From positions 1 to 38,180 of IMG/VR virus record IMGVR_UViG_3300044522_000255: a stretch of 38,180 nucleotides of DNA; one strand, given 5' to 3'. Each line of letters opens with the position of its first letter. The stretch's first letter is position 1. The position numbers and the translations under genes are program-made. The notes beneath the pieces are model-generated. The model searched no databases. It was not told the DNA's origin and was given only the letters and a program-made list of their open reading frames with translations. The stretch is from a virus. This document shows positions 7,387 to 17,580 of the stretch, piece after piece.

Positions 7387-8355
7387 TTAGGAAGCGTTTG
7401 CACCAATGCTTGATGCGCCTTCAATACGACGCAACGAGGCTTCGCGGAAGCGACCGTAGCCACCCAACCAGTACCAACCGATTGGATTGAAACGGAGCAA
7501 ACTGTCCACGACAGGACCACGAACAACCTTAGGAACAACACCGTTGCCATCGATTGCTGAGTAAGCCTTCGCCAAAGCCTGACGGCCCATGATCAAAGTG
7601 CTGTAAACGTCAATGATTCCAGTTGTGCTGGTACCGTTCGATGCGTTGGCATTCAAAGGTGCGCGTGGAGTCTCAATGAAACGAACCGACTCAAAAGTGC
7701 CGATTTCGCCATTGTAGATACCTGCGGTGTCCACGTTAACGTGAGGTGCATTCCATGCAGCGTTACCGGTTTCACGACGAAGATCGTATGAAACGTCTGG
7801 GTGAATGTAACCCATGTAGTAACCGTTGAATGTTGCAACGTTTGCTGAACGCAACGCTGCTGTCTGCTTACGAACATCGTTTGCAGTCAAAATTGCGTCA
7901 ACCTTAACCGATTCGCGGCTTGTTGGAACTGCTGCACCACCCGTAGCGTAAGCCACGTTCGTGCCTGCACCCAACACTCCTTGAACAACAGTGTCAATCG
8001 AAAGACCAGCGTTGTAGCCGATCAAGTTTGCTGCTGTTGCATCAACATCAAGGAACGCTGTTCCACGAAGTTTTGCGGTTGTCTGAACGGTGTTACCGTA
8101 TTCAGCAAGAGTCACAGTCACTTGGCTGTCACCCATTGTTGCAGGGGTAAGGTCCGAAGTTTCGGTGAGGGTTGCTGTTGCTGCTGCCAATTCGGAGAAG
8201 ATCGTGAAGATCACCGAAGAACCAGGCATAGCCTGATTGGTTGCTTGGACATCTGCTGCTTGGTCAAACAACAGTTCTGAACGGAGAGCGAAATACGCTA
8301 ACCGGTCGTACGCCGCCTGGTCGACACTGAGTGAACTTGCTTGTGTAATTGCCAC
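7387..8355 (-). CDS. Major capsid protein, N4-gp56 family
   Basis: A 322-aa protein of HK97-like fold, forming the icosahedral shell. Recognisable words of the N4-gp56 family are ELLFDQAADVQATNQAMPGSS (27-47), LAEYGNTVQTTAKLRGTAFLD (83-103), a GYYMGYIHPDVSYDLR segment near 180, and the C-terminal WYWLGGYGRFR. The start is GTG after AAAGGAAACATA. It follows the scaffold gene by 51 bp. A consensus promoter upstream of the scaffold and a strong terminator just downstream make scaffold plus capsid a separate high-output unit. Confidence 0.92.
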   Translation of the reverse strand: MAITQASSLSVDQAAYDRLAYFALRSELLFDQAADVQATNQAMPGSSVIFTIFSELAAATATLTETSDLTPATMGDSQVTVTLAEYGNTVQTTAKLRGTAFLDVDATAANLIGYNAGLSIDTVVQGVLGAGTNVAYATGGAAVPTSRESVKVDAILTANDVRKQTAALRSANVATFNGYYMGYIHPDVSYDLRRETGNAAWNAPHVNVDTAGIYNGEIGTFESVRFIETPRAPLNANASNGTSTTGIIDVYSTLIMGRQALAKAYSAIDGNGVVPKVVRGPVVDSLLRFNPIGWYWLGGYGRFREASLRRIEGASSIGANAS

Positions 8356-8406
8356 TATGTTTCCTTTGGGGTAGCCCCAGAAGGTAGTGCGCCTACTGGA
8401 GAGTGA

Positions 8407-8856
8407 TTAGTATTTTTCTGCTTCTGCTCTTGCCTGAGCCATTAAAGCCATCACTTCTTCTGCGGATTTAGCGTTGTTGAAACGCTGCACATAATCAACC
8501 GGTGCATCACTTGTCTCGCCTGCACGACTGGCCTGAGCCACCCGATTCCATGCCTGCTGTTCGGCAGCCACTTCTTTTTTCTGTGAAGGTATGAGATTTG
8601 CTTCTTCGGCTGCTGCACGGATTGCTTCGGCTGTGAACTCACCGTCGTAGCCTTTAACGAACCATTTGGCACCTGCCGCATCAGGATCAACTCCTGCTTT
8701 GACAAACGCTAATTCTCGTTTGGCTGCTTCGGCTTCTTTGGCTTGCGCCTCTAGAGCCTTGTTCCGATCTTCCAATTCACGCATTCTGGCGCGTACTGGA
8801 TTCCGTGTCGCTTGGTCTTGTGCTTCATCCTCAAACTCGAAGTCTGACTCTGACAT
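8407..8856 (-). CDS. Capsid scaffolding protein
   Basis: A 149-aa, highly charged and helical protein right before the capsid gene. The acidic N-terminus (DFEFEDEAQDQ) is followed by a coiled coil (RARMRELEDRNKALEAQAKEAEAAK, about residues 22-48) and an Ala/Glu-rich helical C-terminus. Size, composition and place match phage scaffolds that guide shell assembly and are then lost. ATG with AGAAGGAG ribosome site. Confidence 0.75.
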   Translation of the reverse strand: MSESDFEFEDEAQDQATRNPVRARMRELEDRNKALEAQAKEAEAAKRELAFVKAGVDPDAAGAKWFVKGYDGEFTAEAIRAAAEEANLIPSQKKEVAAEQQAWNRVAQASRAGETSDAPVDYVQRFNNAKSAEEVMALMAQARAEAEKY

Positions 8857-8971
8857 GACCCACTCCTTCTGCCCACACTCTGACCGGAGGGTTCAGAATG
8901 GCTGCAAATCTCACCCCTTTTAACGCATCGAAGACGGGGGGCTTCCGATGGGTGTTCTGTTGAACTCTCTC

Positions 8972-9002
8972 AGTATACACACACCCACAGGGCGCATGTC
9001 AA
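8972..9002 (-). promoter_or_regulatory. Consensus promoter for scaffold-capsid unit
   Basis: On the minus strand TTGACA (9002-8997) and TATACT (8977-8972) are separated by 19 bp. Transcription would start near 8965 and give a leader of about 110 nt. The leader contains a CATCGGA/TTCGATG hairpin and ends in the scaffold ribosome site. It lies in the only gap (151 bp) inside the upstream virion operon. Confidence 0.75.
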
Positions 9003-9007
9003 GTACC

Positions 9008-10138
9008 CTACTGGGCTTTACCGACTGAAGTAGTAACCGCACCAGAAGTTTCACCTTGTGTGCGAGTAAACCCGCCACCACCAGCGAACTCTCCTACACG
9101 GCGACGGCGACGCTTCTCTAATTCTTGTTTGGCAGCAGTATCAGTACCGAATTGTTGACCGATTATTTGTTCTTGGCTAAGGGCTGTTTCGCCACCCAGT
9201 TGTGTAGTAAGTTCGCCAAGGTTGCTGATAGCGGTAAACCCCGTTTCGGCTTCGGTTTCGGTAACACCTTGACGTACCAGGCCCTCTGCAAGATCACCTG
9301 TAAGTTGGATGCCTGCCAACCCTAAACCTTTGGCAGCGATCTTGGCTGCATCGGCTTGACGTTTGTAATCGGCTGCAACAAGTAACGGTCTGACACGTTC
9401 AGGGTCAATAAAGTATGCAGCAAGATCACCGTCGGACACTCCGTACAGTTCTTTCATTTGGCGTTTCACTTCAGGATCAGCGTTTTGAACAGCATTGAAC
9501 CCGTCTACGATGCGGCTTTGTAGTTCTGACGCTGAAACCGTACCGCCAATCAATTTAGCAAAGTCGTCTTCGGAGTCATAAAACGATGCTGGCAGACCGT
9601 TCGCCCTAAGAACATCCCTATACGAAGTTTCCATGTCAAGATATTCGCTTGGCGACAATTCCAAAAACCCTGCCGCCACCCTTCCCACGTTTCCAACAAA
9701 CCTATCCTTAAATGCCTGTTTGTCTCTGAGTAGAAAAATAAACCTGTCCATGTTGGCATCTTCCAACTGTCCCGTATCCCACAAGTCTTCTACATCCTTG
9801 GAAAGGGATTCTAGTTTTAATCTTTTCAATTCGTTTTGCAAAACAATTTTAGCGTCAGTTTTTTTGGCTTCTGCTGCTATCTGATCTGGAGTTTTTGATG
9901 TTGGTACTTCTGTTGGTACTTCTGTTGGTACTTCTGTTGGTACTTCTGTTGGTACGTATGGTGCCGATTCGTCAAATATGTCCCTAGGTGTTCCACCAGC
10001 ATAAACAGGAGAAGAATCTGCTGCGGCATCGGTGCCATAACCTGGGTCCATAGGAGAACGACCCTGTGCGTCACGAAGGCTATCCGCAGTTAAATTACCA
10101 AAACCAAAATCAATTTGATCAAAATTTATCATTGACAT
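9008..10138 (-). CDS. Putative internal virion / ejection protein (376 aa)
   Basis: A mostly helical protein without a recognised domain. Residues ~65-80 hold four tandem PTEV units, a flexible hinge. The rest is rich in Ala/Glu/Leu helices, and a KRRRRRVGEF cluster lies near the C-terminus. It is the last of four large proteins between portal and scaffold, 2 bp after the 556-aa gene. In podoviruses this interval often encodes internal core proteins that enter the cell with the DNA. That role is inferred from position and composition only. Confidence 0.5.
   Translation of the reverse strand: MSMINFDQIDFGFGNLTADSLRDAQGRSPMDPGYGTDAAADSSPVYAGGTPRDIFDESAPYVPTEVPTEVPTEVPTEVPTSKTPDQIAAEAKKTDAKIVLQNELKRLKLESLSKDVEDLWDTGQLEDANMDRFIFLLRDKQAFKDRFVGNVGRVAAGFLELSPSEYLDMETSYRDVLRANGLPASFYDSEDDFAKLIGGTVSASELQSRIVDGFNAVQNADPEVKRQMKELYGVSDGDLAAYFIDPERVRPLLVAADYKRQADAAKIAAKGLGLAGIQLTGDLAEGLVRQGVTETEAETGFTAISNLGELTTQLGGETALSQEQIIGQQFGTDTAAKQELEKRRRRRVGEFAGGGGFTRTQGETSGAVTTSVGKAQ
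9903..9950 (-). repeat. Four 12-bp tandem repeats (TEVP hinge)
   Basis: The unit ggtacttctgtt is repeated four times perfectly, with a partial fifth. The copies are identical at DNA level, so copy number is probably variable by slippage. They encode (PTEV)n in frame. Confidence 0.9.
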
Positions 10139-10140
10139 AA

Positions 10141-11811
10141 CTACTTAGCCTTTCCAAACGTTCGAGCAATCATCGCGGCAATATCCACAGCCTGTCGATT
10201 GGCTTCATTCGTATATTGCCAACCAAACGACTTGTCCGACTTCAACTTCTTAACCCAATCGCCCAAACCCATCTGACCCGACTCTTTTGTACCAAACGCA
10301 GACTGCCATTTAGGGTCTTTAGTGAAATCTATTTGCGACTCATCCAACTCCAAAACGTTTGCCGCATACCGCCTGTAATTAGAAAAAATGTCATCCAACG
10401 ATAAACCAGAATCAATCTGATCCGACAAATGCCCATACGCACCTTTTGCCGCTTTCTGTGCTTTCTGCAAAATTGACTCAGACGAAACAGCCACACCGTT
10501 ATACATGCCGCCAGTCAAAGCAGCCTGGACTTCAGCATCCGAAACCGAATATCCGTAAGCGCGGGCAGATTGACGTAACGCATCAGCATCGGCACCTTGT
10601 AGCACGTTAGTCGCCATCTTCGTATCCGTGACTGTGGGTGCAGCAGCACCACGACGGAACGCATACTGGTACACAGCCTGCTTTAGTCCTGTGCCAGTCA
10701 ACCCTGATCGAGCGACCGTCTTTGACAGGTCGGCTAGGTCGGTTTCAGACAAACCAATATCTGCGTAGTCTGTGGTGATTGCCCTGCGGGCAGTAGCAAT
10801 AAGATCGTCTTGTACGCCTTTACGTTCGGTGTCAAACGAATACTGCTTGTCAGTTACAGCAGTAAAGTATTTGGTGTTTCTAAGCAACGACTTCAATTCA
10901 TCATCAGAGTATTCGATGGTTCCCTGGGCGACAGTGTTCAAAATGTCAATAAAGTCTTGGCCGAAATGTTCCGTGACAGCCGATGTAGTCCAATCAGAAT
11001 ACGAAGGATAGTCCTTGCGGAATATCTCCATCCATGCCATATTGTCGGCTGGTTTGGCACTTTTCTGATATTCGGTGCGTAACAGTTTACGGTTCGCTGG
11101 TGTGTCCTTCAGTTTCCGTGCAACTATCTGTGCGTCAACAAACGTCTTTTGATCTGCCGACAACTTCTTGATAGTCGTAGAAGTATCCGTTGGTGCCGTA
11201 TCCACCACCGTTGGTGGAGGGAGTCGCCGACCTGTAGCAAGAGCCCTTGATTCTGCTTCGGTTAAAACTTTGGGTGTAGCAACCGTTGGCGCAACCGCGG
11301 TTTCCACGGCAGCAGCGGGAGCAGCCGCAGGAGCGACCAAACCGAAACCGCCACCCTGGATTGGTGCAATAATGCGAGGCAACTTGACACCCAAAGCATC
11401 AGCCTTGTCGTACAAATCGTTCAATTTTTGGTACGCAACATCTTTGTTCTGTTTTTTGTTTTTATTGTTTGGGTCGTCTTTGAAAATGTTTGCTGATTTG
11501 ACCGCCGCAGTTTCGGCACGTTTAATTGCGTCTTTTGTTGCCGTGTCCTCAACAACTTTTTGAGATGCCGAATCCTCAGTTACAAGCCCTGCTTTTTTTT
11601 CGGATTTTTCTGCTTTGCCAAATAAATCATCCAACAAGTTGTACTGTTTTTTGGCGGCTTCATACTGTTTCTGTATGGCCGTATATTCTGCGTCAGTCAA
11701 ACCTTCTTGACCCAACGCTGTCTTCAAATTATCGCGGACAGTCTTTGCCGCAGCACGACGAGGACCAATCTCTGCTGTTGTTTTAGGTGGTTGTACTTCA
11801 CGTGGTGCCAT
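10141..11811 (-). CDS. Putative internal virion protein (556 aa)
   Basis: A large, mainly helical and soluble protein with no signal peptide. Residues 40-150 are Lys/Glu/Ala-rich and coiled-coil-like, and 155-185 form a Pro/Ala linker (VAPAAAPAAA). The C-terminal third contains DDIFSNYRRYAANVLELDES and WVKKLKSDKSFGWQYTNEANRQA, which look like conserved virion segments. It follows the 258-aa gene by 1 bp and has a GGAGG ribosome site. Location between portal and scaffold suggests a core or ejection protein. No enzymatic motif is seen. Confidence 0.5.
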   Translation of the reverse strand: MAPREVQPPKTTAEIGPRRAAAKTVRDNLKTALGQEGLTDAEYTAIQKQYEAAKKQYNLLDDLFGKAEKSEKKAGLVTEDSASQKVVEDTATKDAIKRAETAAVKSANIFKDDPNNKNKKQNKDVAYQKLNDLYDKADALGVKLPRIIAPIQGGGFGLVAPAAAPAAAVETAVAPTVATPKVLTEAESRALATGRRLPPPTVVDTAPTDTSTTIKKLSADQKTFVDAQIVARKLKDTPANRKLLRTEYQKSAKPADNMAWMEIFRKDYPSYSDWTTSAVTEHFGQDFIDILNTVAQGTIEYSDDELKSLLRNTKYFTAVTDKQYSFDTERKGVQDDLIATARRAITTDYADIGLSETDLADLSKTVARSGLTGTGLKQAVYQYAFRRGAAAPTVTDTKMATNVLQGADADALRQSARAYGYSVSDAEVQAALTGGMYNGVAVSSESILQKAQKAAKGAYGHLSDQIDSGLSLDDIFSNYRRYAANVLELDESQIDFTKDPKWQSAFGTKESGQMGLGDWVKKLKSDKSFGWQYTNEANRQAVDIAAMIARTFGKAK

Positions 11812-11812
11812 A

Positions 11813-12589
11813 TCAGCCTCCCAATAAATTCATAGCAATATCAATCCCACGACGGAATCGAACAGATTTCTCACGGTCAGGATCAGCAGCGGAAACCTGC
11901 TGTGCAGCAGCCACCTGCATCGCAGGCGCATCAGGACCCTTCGTACGCTCGGTTTGCTGAATAGCAGCAATCGCCTTATCCACATCCTCTTTAGACATAG
12001 TGCGACCCAACTTCTCCAACGAAGCCTGACGCAAATACTCGGTAATATCTTCCGGCGCAGAAACACGATACCTAGACCCACCGCCACCACCCATCGTCAT
12101 AGGCATAGAAGCAATTTCAGGTATCAACGCTTGCCACGTGTAGCCACGACTGTTCGCATAAGTCAAAAGTTCTTTGAACGCCGATCTGTCAGTTGACATA
12201 GTGCCTGTCTGGGAAGGTTTGTTTCTTCCGTAAAAACCTCTTGAATACAGAATCGACTGATATTGACGCAAAGTTGTCGTGTCCATAGAATACATTTCTG
12301 TATAAACATCTTTGTTTGGGTTGTACGGTTTCTTGTCAATCAAACCTGATTCATTAACCAAATACGAACCTTTATAAACTTGTTGTGGACCGAACCGTGA
12401 CAACTTTTTACTCAAAGTCGCTTGTTCTGCGGCAGTCACATTCCCACTGAAACCCTTAAATGCGCGAGCAGGAACCTCATAATCTACAGCAACACCAGCG
12501 AAATCTAGGCCGCCTTCAGCACCCACGAACTCCTCAAACGAAGTTGCACCAGAATCAGTTGTTGCGCCATCACCTTCAGCCATGATCAT
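11813..12589 (-). CDS. Putative virion protein (258 aa)
   Basis: The ATG overlaps the stop of the giant gene (ATGA). The middle region (TTLRQYQSILYSRGFYGRN, then FKELLTYANSRGYTW) has the helix spacing of a small peptidoglycan-binding-like fold, but I cannot confirm it. It is followed by a Gly run and a helical C-terminus. Probably part of the same internal-protein set as its neighbours. Confidence 0.45.
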   Translation of the reverse strand: MIMAEGDGATTDSGATSFEEFVGAEGGLDFAGVAVDYEVPARAFKGFSGNVTAAEQATLSKKLSRFGPQQVYKGSYLVNESGLIDKKPYNPNKDVYTEMYSMDTTTLRQYQSILYSRGFYGRNKPSQTGTMSTDRSAFKELLTYANSRGYTWQALIPEIASMPMTMGGGGGSRYRVSAPEDITEYLRQASLEKLGRTMSKEDVDKAIAAIQQTERTKGPDAPAMQVAAAQQVSAADPDREKSVRFRRGIDIAMNLLGG

Positions 12590-15500
12590 TCCACTTCCGA
12601 TGCCAACAGGCGATCATAGATTCGAGCAAAGTTTGGTTCACTTTCAGATAATACCAAACCAATACTAGCCAACTTGTCCCTCAACGGTCCAGCAGACTTC
12701 GCAGAACGGAAACCTGACTCGGAAACACCCGAAGCAGCAATAGCCTGCTCACGTGCCAACAAATACTGTCTGATAGATGTAACAGTACCATCCACCGTTA
12801 CACGCTTATCAAACACCAGTTGCTTCAACTCCAAAATGTCGTTGTAATACTTGCCCACCTGGAACTCTGCCACAGCAGGAAACCCAGGATACTTCTTAGA
12901 CAAAAACGCTCGATACCGTTTCAACAAATCTTTTGCCTCATCACTCGGATACGGACCAACCTGCTGACGTGCAGCACGGAAATTGGCTGAACCAATACGA
13001 ATCTGTGCCAACTCAATAATCTGATCATCGGTCAACTTGACACGCTCGCCCGCCCGTGTCTGACGGTCATACACAGTGAAGTTGAAGTCTGAACCAGCGG
13101 GAGCCAAATACCTTGACACCTCTGGATACAGGGAAATCAAATCCCCGTTGCGTCGTTCCCAGTCGTTAAACTCTGATGTTGCTTCCAAACCTTCAACGGC
13201 CGCACGGCTTTTTGCAGACACATACAGTGCTGCTTCGTCACCGTATTTAGCCAAAAACTGTGGCACCGCTTTGTCGTAGCCGATAGCAGGATCAGCCTGC
13301 ATATCATAAAACTCTTTGATCAACGCCGAAATGAACTGGTCGCCTTCGTTGGTTGGAACTTTGAACTCGATGGTTCCCGCTGTTGGGCCGGTGAACTGTG
13401 ATACAGCCCTAAATGTGGTCAAGATTCGTGCTTTGAACTTTGCATCTTTTTGTAGTTGCAACACTTCGTCTTTGCTTGACAGGTCGTAGTCACCTGTGGC
13501 AGATAAGGCTCGCAAGGTTTCTGCGTATGTGTTGAAATAGATGCTTGTAACGTCATCTTCGTCTGATGTCCACGCAGATTTAAGTTTCTGCAAATATCCT
13601 AAAGGCAGCAAAGCCTCTGGTCCCTTTCTTCCATACGGCAACAAGATGCCAACCATCGCATCTGTTTCAGGAACATCAGGCATCCATGCGGATACAGCAA
13701 TCTGTGCCATAGGTCCAAGCGCAGGGAAAGCCTGGATACCTTGCGACAAACGGGCAACAGGTGCCTCAATGGTTGCATCCAAACCCAGCAACGCTTTAGA
13801 CAATGTTCCCGAACCTGGGAACGTAAACATGGTTTGACCTGTGGTTGGGTCTTTGTAGAAGAACCCTCGACCGTCATTGTCTGGGTCGGCGTTGCCAACA
13901 CCGGTATATATGCGTTGGAAGGATCTTGCTGCTCCGATTGGGTTGGATTTGAAGAACCCTGCGTATGTGCCAAGAACTTCTTTCCATGCTGGTGCGAACG
14001 GCATGATGATGCGTAGTGCGTCTTGCAGGTTGGTTTTCTCCGAAGCGTCATACAAAAGTTCTTTCATCCGTGTGACTGCTTGCACTTTGGCAAATTCATC
14101 TAATTCGTTAATGGTCACATCGCCAGCAGTTTTTGTTGATGCTCGCATACGACCAATAATTTGTTTGTCGCCAACATATTTTTCAGGGGTAATGCCGGCT
14201 TCTTTGGCATATTTTTCTACTTTTGTCAAAAACTTTTGTGCTTCAGCAGGGTCAAGACGGTCAACAAGTGCGCCTACTTCTTGGTAATAGTATTCACGGA
14301 ACACTGGTGAGCGTTCAAGTTTGCGTGTAACCGTTCCGACAACACGGTTAAAAAACCAGTCGGTGCTGCCATCCATTGTCTTTTGAAAAGCGTTTAATTC
14401 GCCTTTGTCTTTTGCCTCAAATAGACTTAACTCACGCTTTAGTTTTTGAGGTAATCCTTTTTTGCCATCCCAAAGAGGTGTCCTGTCAATTATTCGACGT
14501 GCAAAAACCGTTCCGTTACCGCTTTTACCAAAAGCGTCAGTGTTCTCTACTGGTTGGACTATCGAAATAGCGTCATCGCCGTAACCTGTTGCCTCAACCA
14601 CACCACCCGTGTACGGGTCAATAACCATTTGTCTTGAAACAGAATCTTTAAAACCTGTTATGACACCAACTTCGTTGTCTGCCAACTGAACGACTGAACC
14701 AACACGCAAAACACCACCCTCGGCAGCAACCAAATCTGATGTCACACTCTCAAACGCTGGAACAGTCTTATTTCCAATAGTTTTTGGCACACGATTAAAG
14801 GCGTACATAAAGTCTATTTCGTAAACTCCACCCGTAAGGGTTTGTGCGTTTCCGATAGGAATGTCGTACGCATACTGCAAAAGAGCCTGAACCATCTCAT
14901 CTTCTGGCAACGAAGCCAAATCTACGGCCCCTGTAGTGGTTATTTTGCCAAAAGCAGATTCCGTTACCTGAAAACCTTTAAGGTGCAAATCAAAAATATC
15001 TTTTTTAAGTCCTGGGTTACTTCTGATTAGGTTGACAATTCGGCTTGCCGCAGCATCACGGGATGCTTGTGACACCCCACCAAATTCGACAAAAGTTTGT
15101 ACTGCCATGCGACGCTCGGCCCCACGGAATGTTCTGTATCCGTTTTGTGCCACAGCGTCAGTGTGGCGGGCTACACCTTCTGCGCTTCCTCTTTCAACGG
15201 GGGCAAACACACCCGATGCAATCATGTTGTCTTCAATGTTTAACGCACCAAGACCTTGTTTTTCTAAACCAAAACCTAACTCTTTAGCCAAATCCTGTAA
15301 TGCTTCATCCAGCAACCCTTCGTTGGTGAGCATCATTTCATCTTGTTTGGTTACAAGTTTGGCTAGTTTCGCTTCCTGTTTTGTTGTGCGAACCGTTATT
15401 GCTCGAAGTTCATCAATTTGTTGACCCAGTTTGCTAATCTTTTCCTGACTTGCTTTTGTGCCAAGTGCCGCAAGGTTCTCAAATTTCAAACTCATCTTTT

Positions 15501-17580
15501 TTGATGTGCCAGTCACAAGACTGATGTACTGCATCGGGTGTACCAGCGCACTTGGTAGTTCGCTGAAAGCCATACGTATTTGTGCGTCAAGGGAGTTACG
15601 GACAACATACCCGCCTGAAGCCAAAGCCAAAGGTTTCCACAAATTGTTTTGCACATAGTCAATAGCGTTAAGTAGACCTTTTTCTTCTGGGGTAACAACC
15701 TTTACGCTTCTAGTGATTTTCAAATCATTTCGCTGTTTTTTCAACTCGCTTATCTGATCAAACATGTCTCTTGTTTTTTGGGGTTTAGCCACCAACGCAT
15801 CTATTTCTTTGCCTAAACGATCAAACTCTTTTTGATCGGTAATAAAAACGATAGGTTTTCTAACCTTTTTGGCGGTGATAGCCATTTTGCCAAATTTGTC
15901 TTGCTTTCCCAAAACTTCACGGAACAGTTTATTTCTTGTAATACGTCGAACATCACGCAAATCTGGCAACACCTGCACACGATTCAACATCTCAACCAAT
16001 TCGGTTGGTGACGTGATCGCCATTTCATTAGTGCCTCGATACCCCAACTCAGATAGCATCATTTCAAACTGTTGTTCTGGGATAAGGCTTCGATTTTGGT
16101 TCATCAAATATGCGAGATACCCGTTGTCTGTTGGGCTGCCAGCCCTGTTCTGCAAATACATACGAGCATTTTCCACACCGCCTCTTGCCCTAGTAAACAG
16201 TTCGTTAATCACTTCGTCTTTAATTCCGTCTTGTTTCATCACGGATTTTAGAGTTGCCTCAAAGACTTCCACCGTGGATTTTCGGGCAGCATCAGAATTT
16301 GAAGGGACAAAAGACCTAATTGCCTTATCCGCAATATCATCAACTATGTCAGCGTCTACGCCGGCTGTACGCAAATACGAAATGATTGTTTTGACTGCCC
16401 TGCGGTTGTCGTTTGTGTCTCCAGCAACAACAATCGAACCTTTTGCCATTGTGGTGAAATATCGTGATTTGCGAATACCCTCAACTAACGGCATACGTTC
16501 GTGAATGATGTCGCCAATAGCGGTACCCATTATTGTTTGTTTACCCAACAGCGTTTTTTGGATATTGCGAATATCTTGCGGTAACGCCTGATCCGAAATA
16601 CCCCAACCTGTTGCCAGGATTGCTCGCACCACTTCAGGGTCGTTTGCATCAGCCAAAGCCGCAACAACTTCGTTCGGCAGTTTGTGATCAAAGATGTCTT
16701 CCGCTATTCGAGAAGCACTTTTCTCTCCAGTAAGACGATCAATCAATGTTACGAAACGGCGGTTGGTACGCGAAAACGTGTCGTATGCTGTGCCATCCAA
16801 ACCATACTCGGCAAGACCTTTGGTTAAACCAACACCTGAAGCAAGTTCTTCCCGAAGTACTTTCAACGCTGCTGTTGATAGTCTCGGTACGTTGCTTTTG
16901 CCGGCTGTAAGAATTTTTGCGCCCTTGGTGACTGGGGTGACGGGATCAAACCTGATCATCGTTGCCGCATCCAACACACCGGACATCACGTTGTACCATA
17001 AAGATTTTGGTTTGAACACTAGGTTTGCTGCACCACGGCCAACAGTCCACGCCGATCCGTTTACTGTGCCACGGTAGCGACGTGCGCGTTCAGCCTGCTT
17101 CTCCATAAGTTTGTCGCCAGCAAAAAATCCTTCACCTTGTAGTTCTGGGTTTTCTAACATCGAACCCAATGTGGTCGAAATTATAAACCCGTCAACATCT
17201 TTGTTGTCATCAAAAAACTGTGCGACACCACCCTGCACAAATTCGGGAACAAAGTTTAAGCCCGCAAAACCATACCTGGTGGTTGCTTTAAGTTTGTCGT
17301 AAACATTACGTCGCACCCAACTACCTTCAGGTTGATCCGATCCTTGATCATCAATGATCTGTTTTGCTTTCATTGTTGCAACAGCATCAATAGCCTGAGT
17401 GGTAGCATCACCTTTAGCCAAAGCGGTCACTTCGCTTGGCGACAACCATCCCGCACGGGTTTTGATTTCGGTAAGTTTTTGTATTTGCTGTGGTGTCATC
17501 GCCGCAGGTGCGGGTGCGGCAGCAGGCTTGTTTATTTCGTTAAGAACATTTATTGCTGGAATTTGTTGGCTGAGTTTCAC
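12586..17580 (-). CDS. Giant internal virion / ejection protein (1664 aa)
   Basis: The longest gene, 13% of the genome, starting with GTG in a GTGA overlap. The N-terminus has a Pro/Ala linker. The body is helical with long coiled-coil stretches near residues 590-620 and 700-740. Around residue 1180 it has LRIIMPFAPAWKEVLGTYAGFF, a pattern seen in large polyvalent or ejected phage proteins. I see no lysozyme or transglycosylase catalytic signature. Place (after portal) and size parallel T7 gp16 and N4-type ejected proteins. It may form the tunnel for genome delivery or carry activities injected into the host. Function is inference. Confidence 0.55.
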   Translation of the reverse strand: MKLSQQIPAINVLNEINKPAAAPAPAAMTPQQIQKLTEIKTRAGWLSPSEVTALAKGDATTQAIDAVATMKAKQIIDDQGSDQPEGSWVRRNVYDKLKATTRYGFAGLNFVPEFVQGGVAQFFDDNKDVDGFIISTTLGSMLENPELQGEGFFAGDKLMEKQAERARRYRGTVNGSAWTVGRGAANLVFKPKSLWYNVMSGVLDAATMIRFDPVTPVTKGAKILTAGKSNVPRLSTAALKVLREELASGVGLTKGLAEYGLDGTAYDTFSRTNRRFVTLIDRLTGEKSASRIAEDIFDHKLPNEVVAALADANDPEVVRAILATGWGISDQALPQDIRNIQKTLLGKQTIMGTAIGDIIHERMPLVEGIRKSRYFTTMAKGSIVVAGDTNDNRRAVKTIISYLRTAGVDADIVDDIADKAIRSFVPSNSDAARKSTVEVFEATLKSVMKQDGIKDEVINELFTRARGGVENARMYLQNRAGSPTDNGYLAYLMNQNRSLIPEQQFEMMLSELGYRGTNEMAITSPTELVEMLNRVQVLPDLRDVRRITRNKLFREVLGKQDKFGKMAITAKKVRKPIVFITDQKEFDRLGKEIDALVAKPQKTRDMFDQISELKKQRNDLKITRSVKVVTPEEKGLLNAIDYVQNNLWKPLALASGGYVVRNSLDAQIRMAFSELPSALVHPMQYISLVTGTSKKMSLKFENLAALGTKASQEKISKLGQQIDELRAITVRTTKQEAKLAKLVTKQDEMMLTNEGLLDEALQDLAKELGFGLEKQGLGALNIEDNMIASGVFAPVERGSAEGVARHTDAVAQNGYRTFRGAERRMAVQTFVEFGGVSQASRDAAASRIVNLIRSNPGLKKDIFDLHLKGFQVTESAFGKITTTGAVDLASLPEDEMVQALLQYAYDIPIGNAQTLTGGVYEIDFMYAFNRVPKTIGNKTVPAFESVTSDLVAAEGGVLRVGSVVQLADNEVGVITGFKDSVSRQMVIDPYTGGVVEATGYGDDAISIVQPVENTDAFGKSGNGTVFARRIIDRTPLWDGKKGLPQKLKRELSLFEAKDKGELNAFQKTMDGSTDWFFNRVVGTVTRKLERSPVFREYYYQEVGALVDRLDPAEAQKFLTKVEKYAKEAGITPEKYVGDKQIIGRMRASTKTAGDVTINELDEFAKVQAVTRMKELLYDASEKTNLQDALRIIMPFAPAWKEVLGTYAGFFKSNPIGAARSFQRIYTGVGNADPDNDGRGFFYKDPTTGQTMFTFPGSGTLSKALLGLDATIEAPVARLSQGIQAFPALGPMAQIAVSAWMPDVPETDAMVGILLPYGRKGPEALLPLGYLQKLKSAWTSDEDDVTSIYFNTYAETLRALSATGDYDLSSKDEVLQLQKDAKFKARILTTFRAVSQFTGPTAGTIEFKVPTNEGDQFISALIKEFYDMQADPAIGYDKAVPQFLAKYGDEAALYVSAKSRAAVEGLEATSEFNDWERRNGDLISLYPEVSRYLAPAGSDFNFTVYDRQTRAGERVKLTDDQIIELAQIRIGSANFRAARQQVGPYPSDEAKDLLKRYRAFLSKKYPGFPAVAEFQVGKYYNDILELKQLVFDKRVTVDGTVTSIRQYLLAREQAIAASGVSESGFRSAKSAGPLRDKLASIGLVLSESEPNFARIYDRLLASEVE

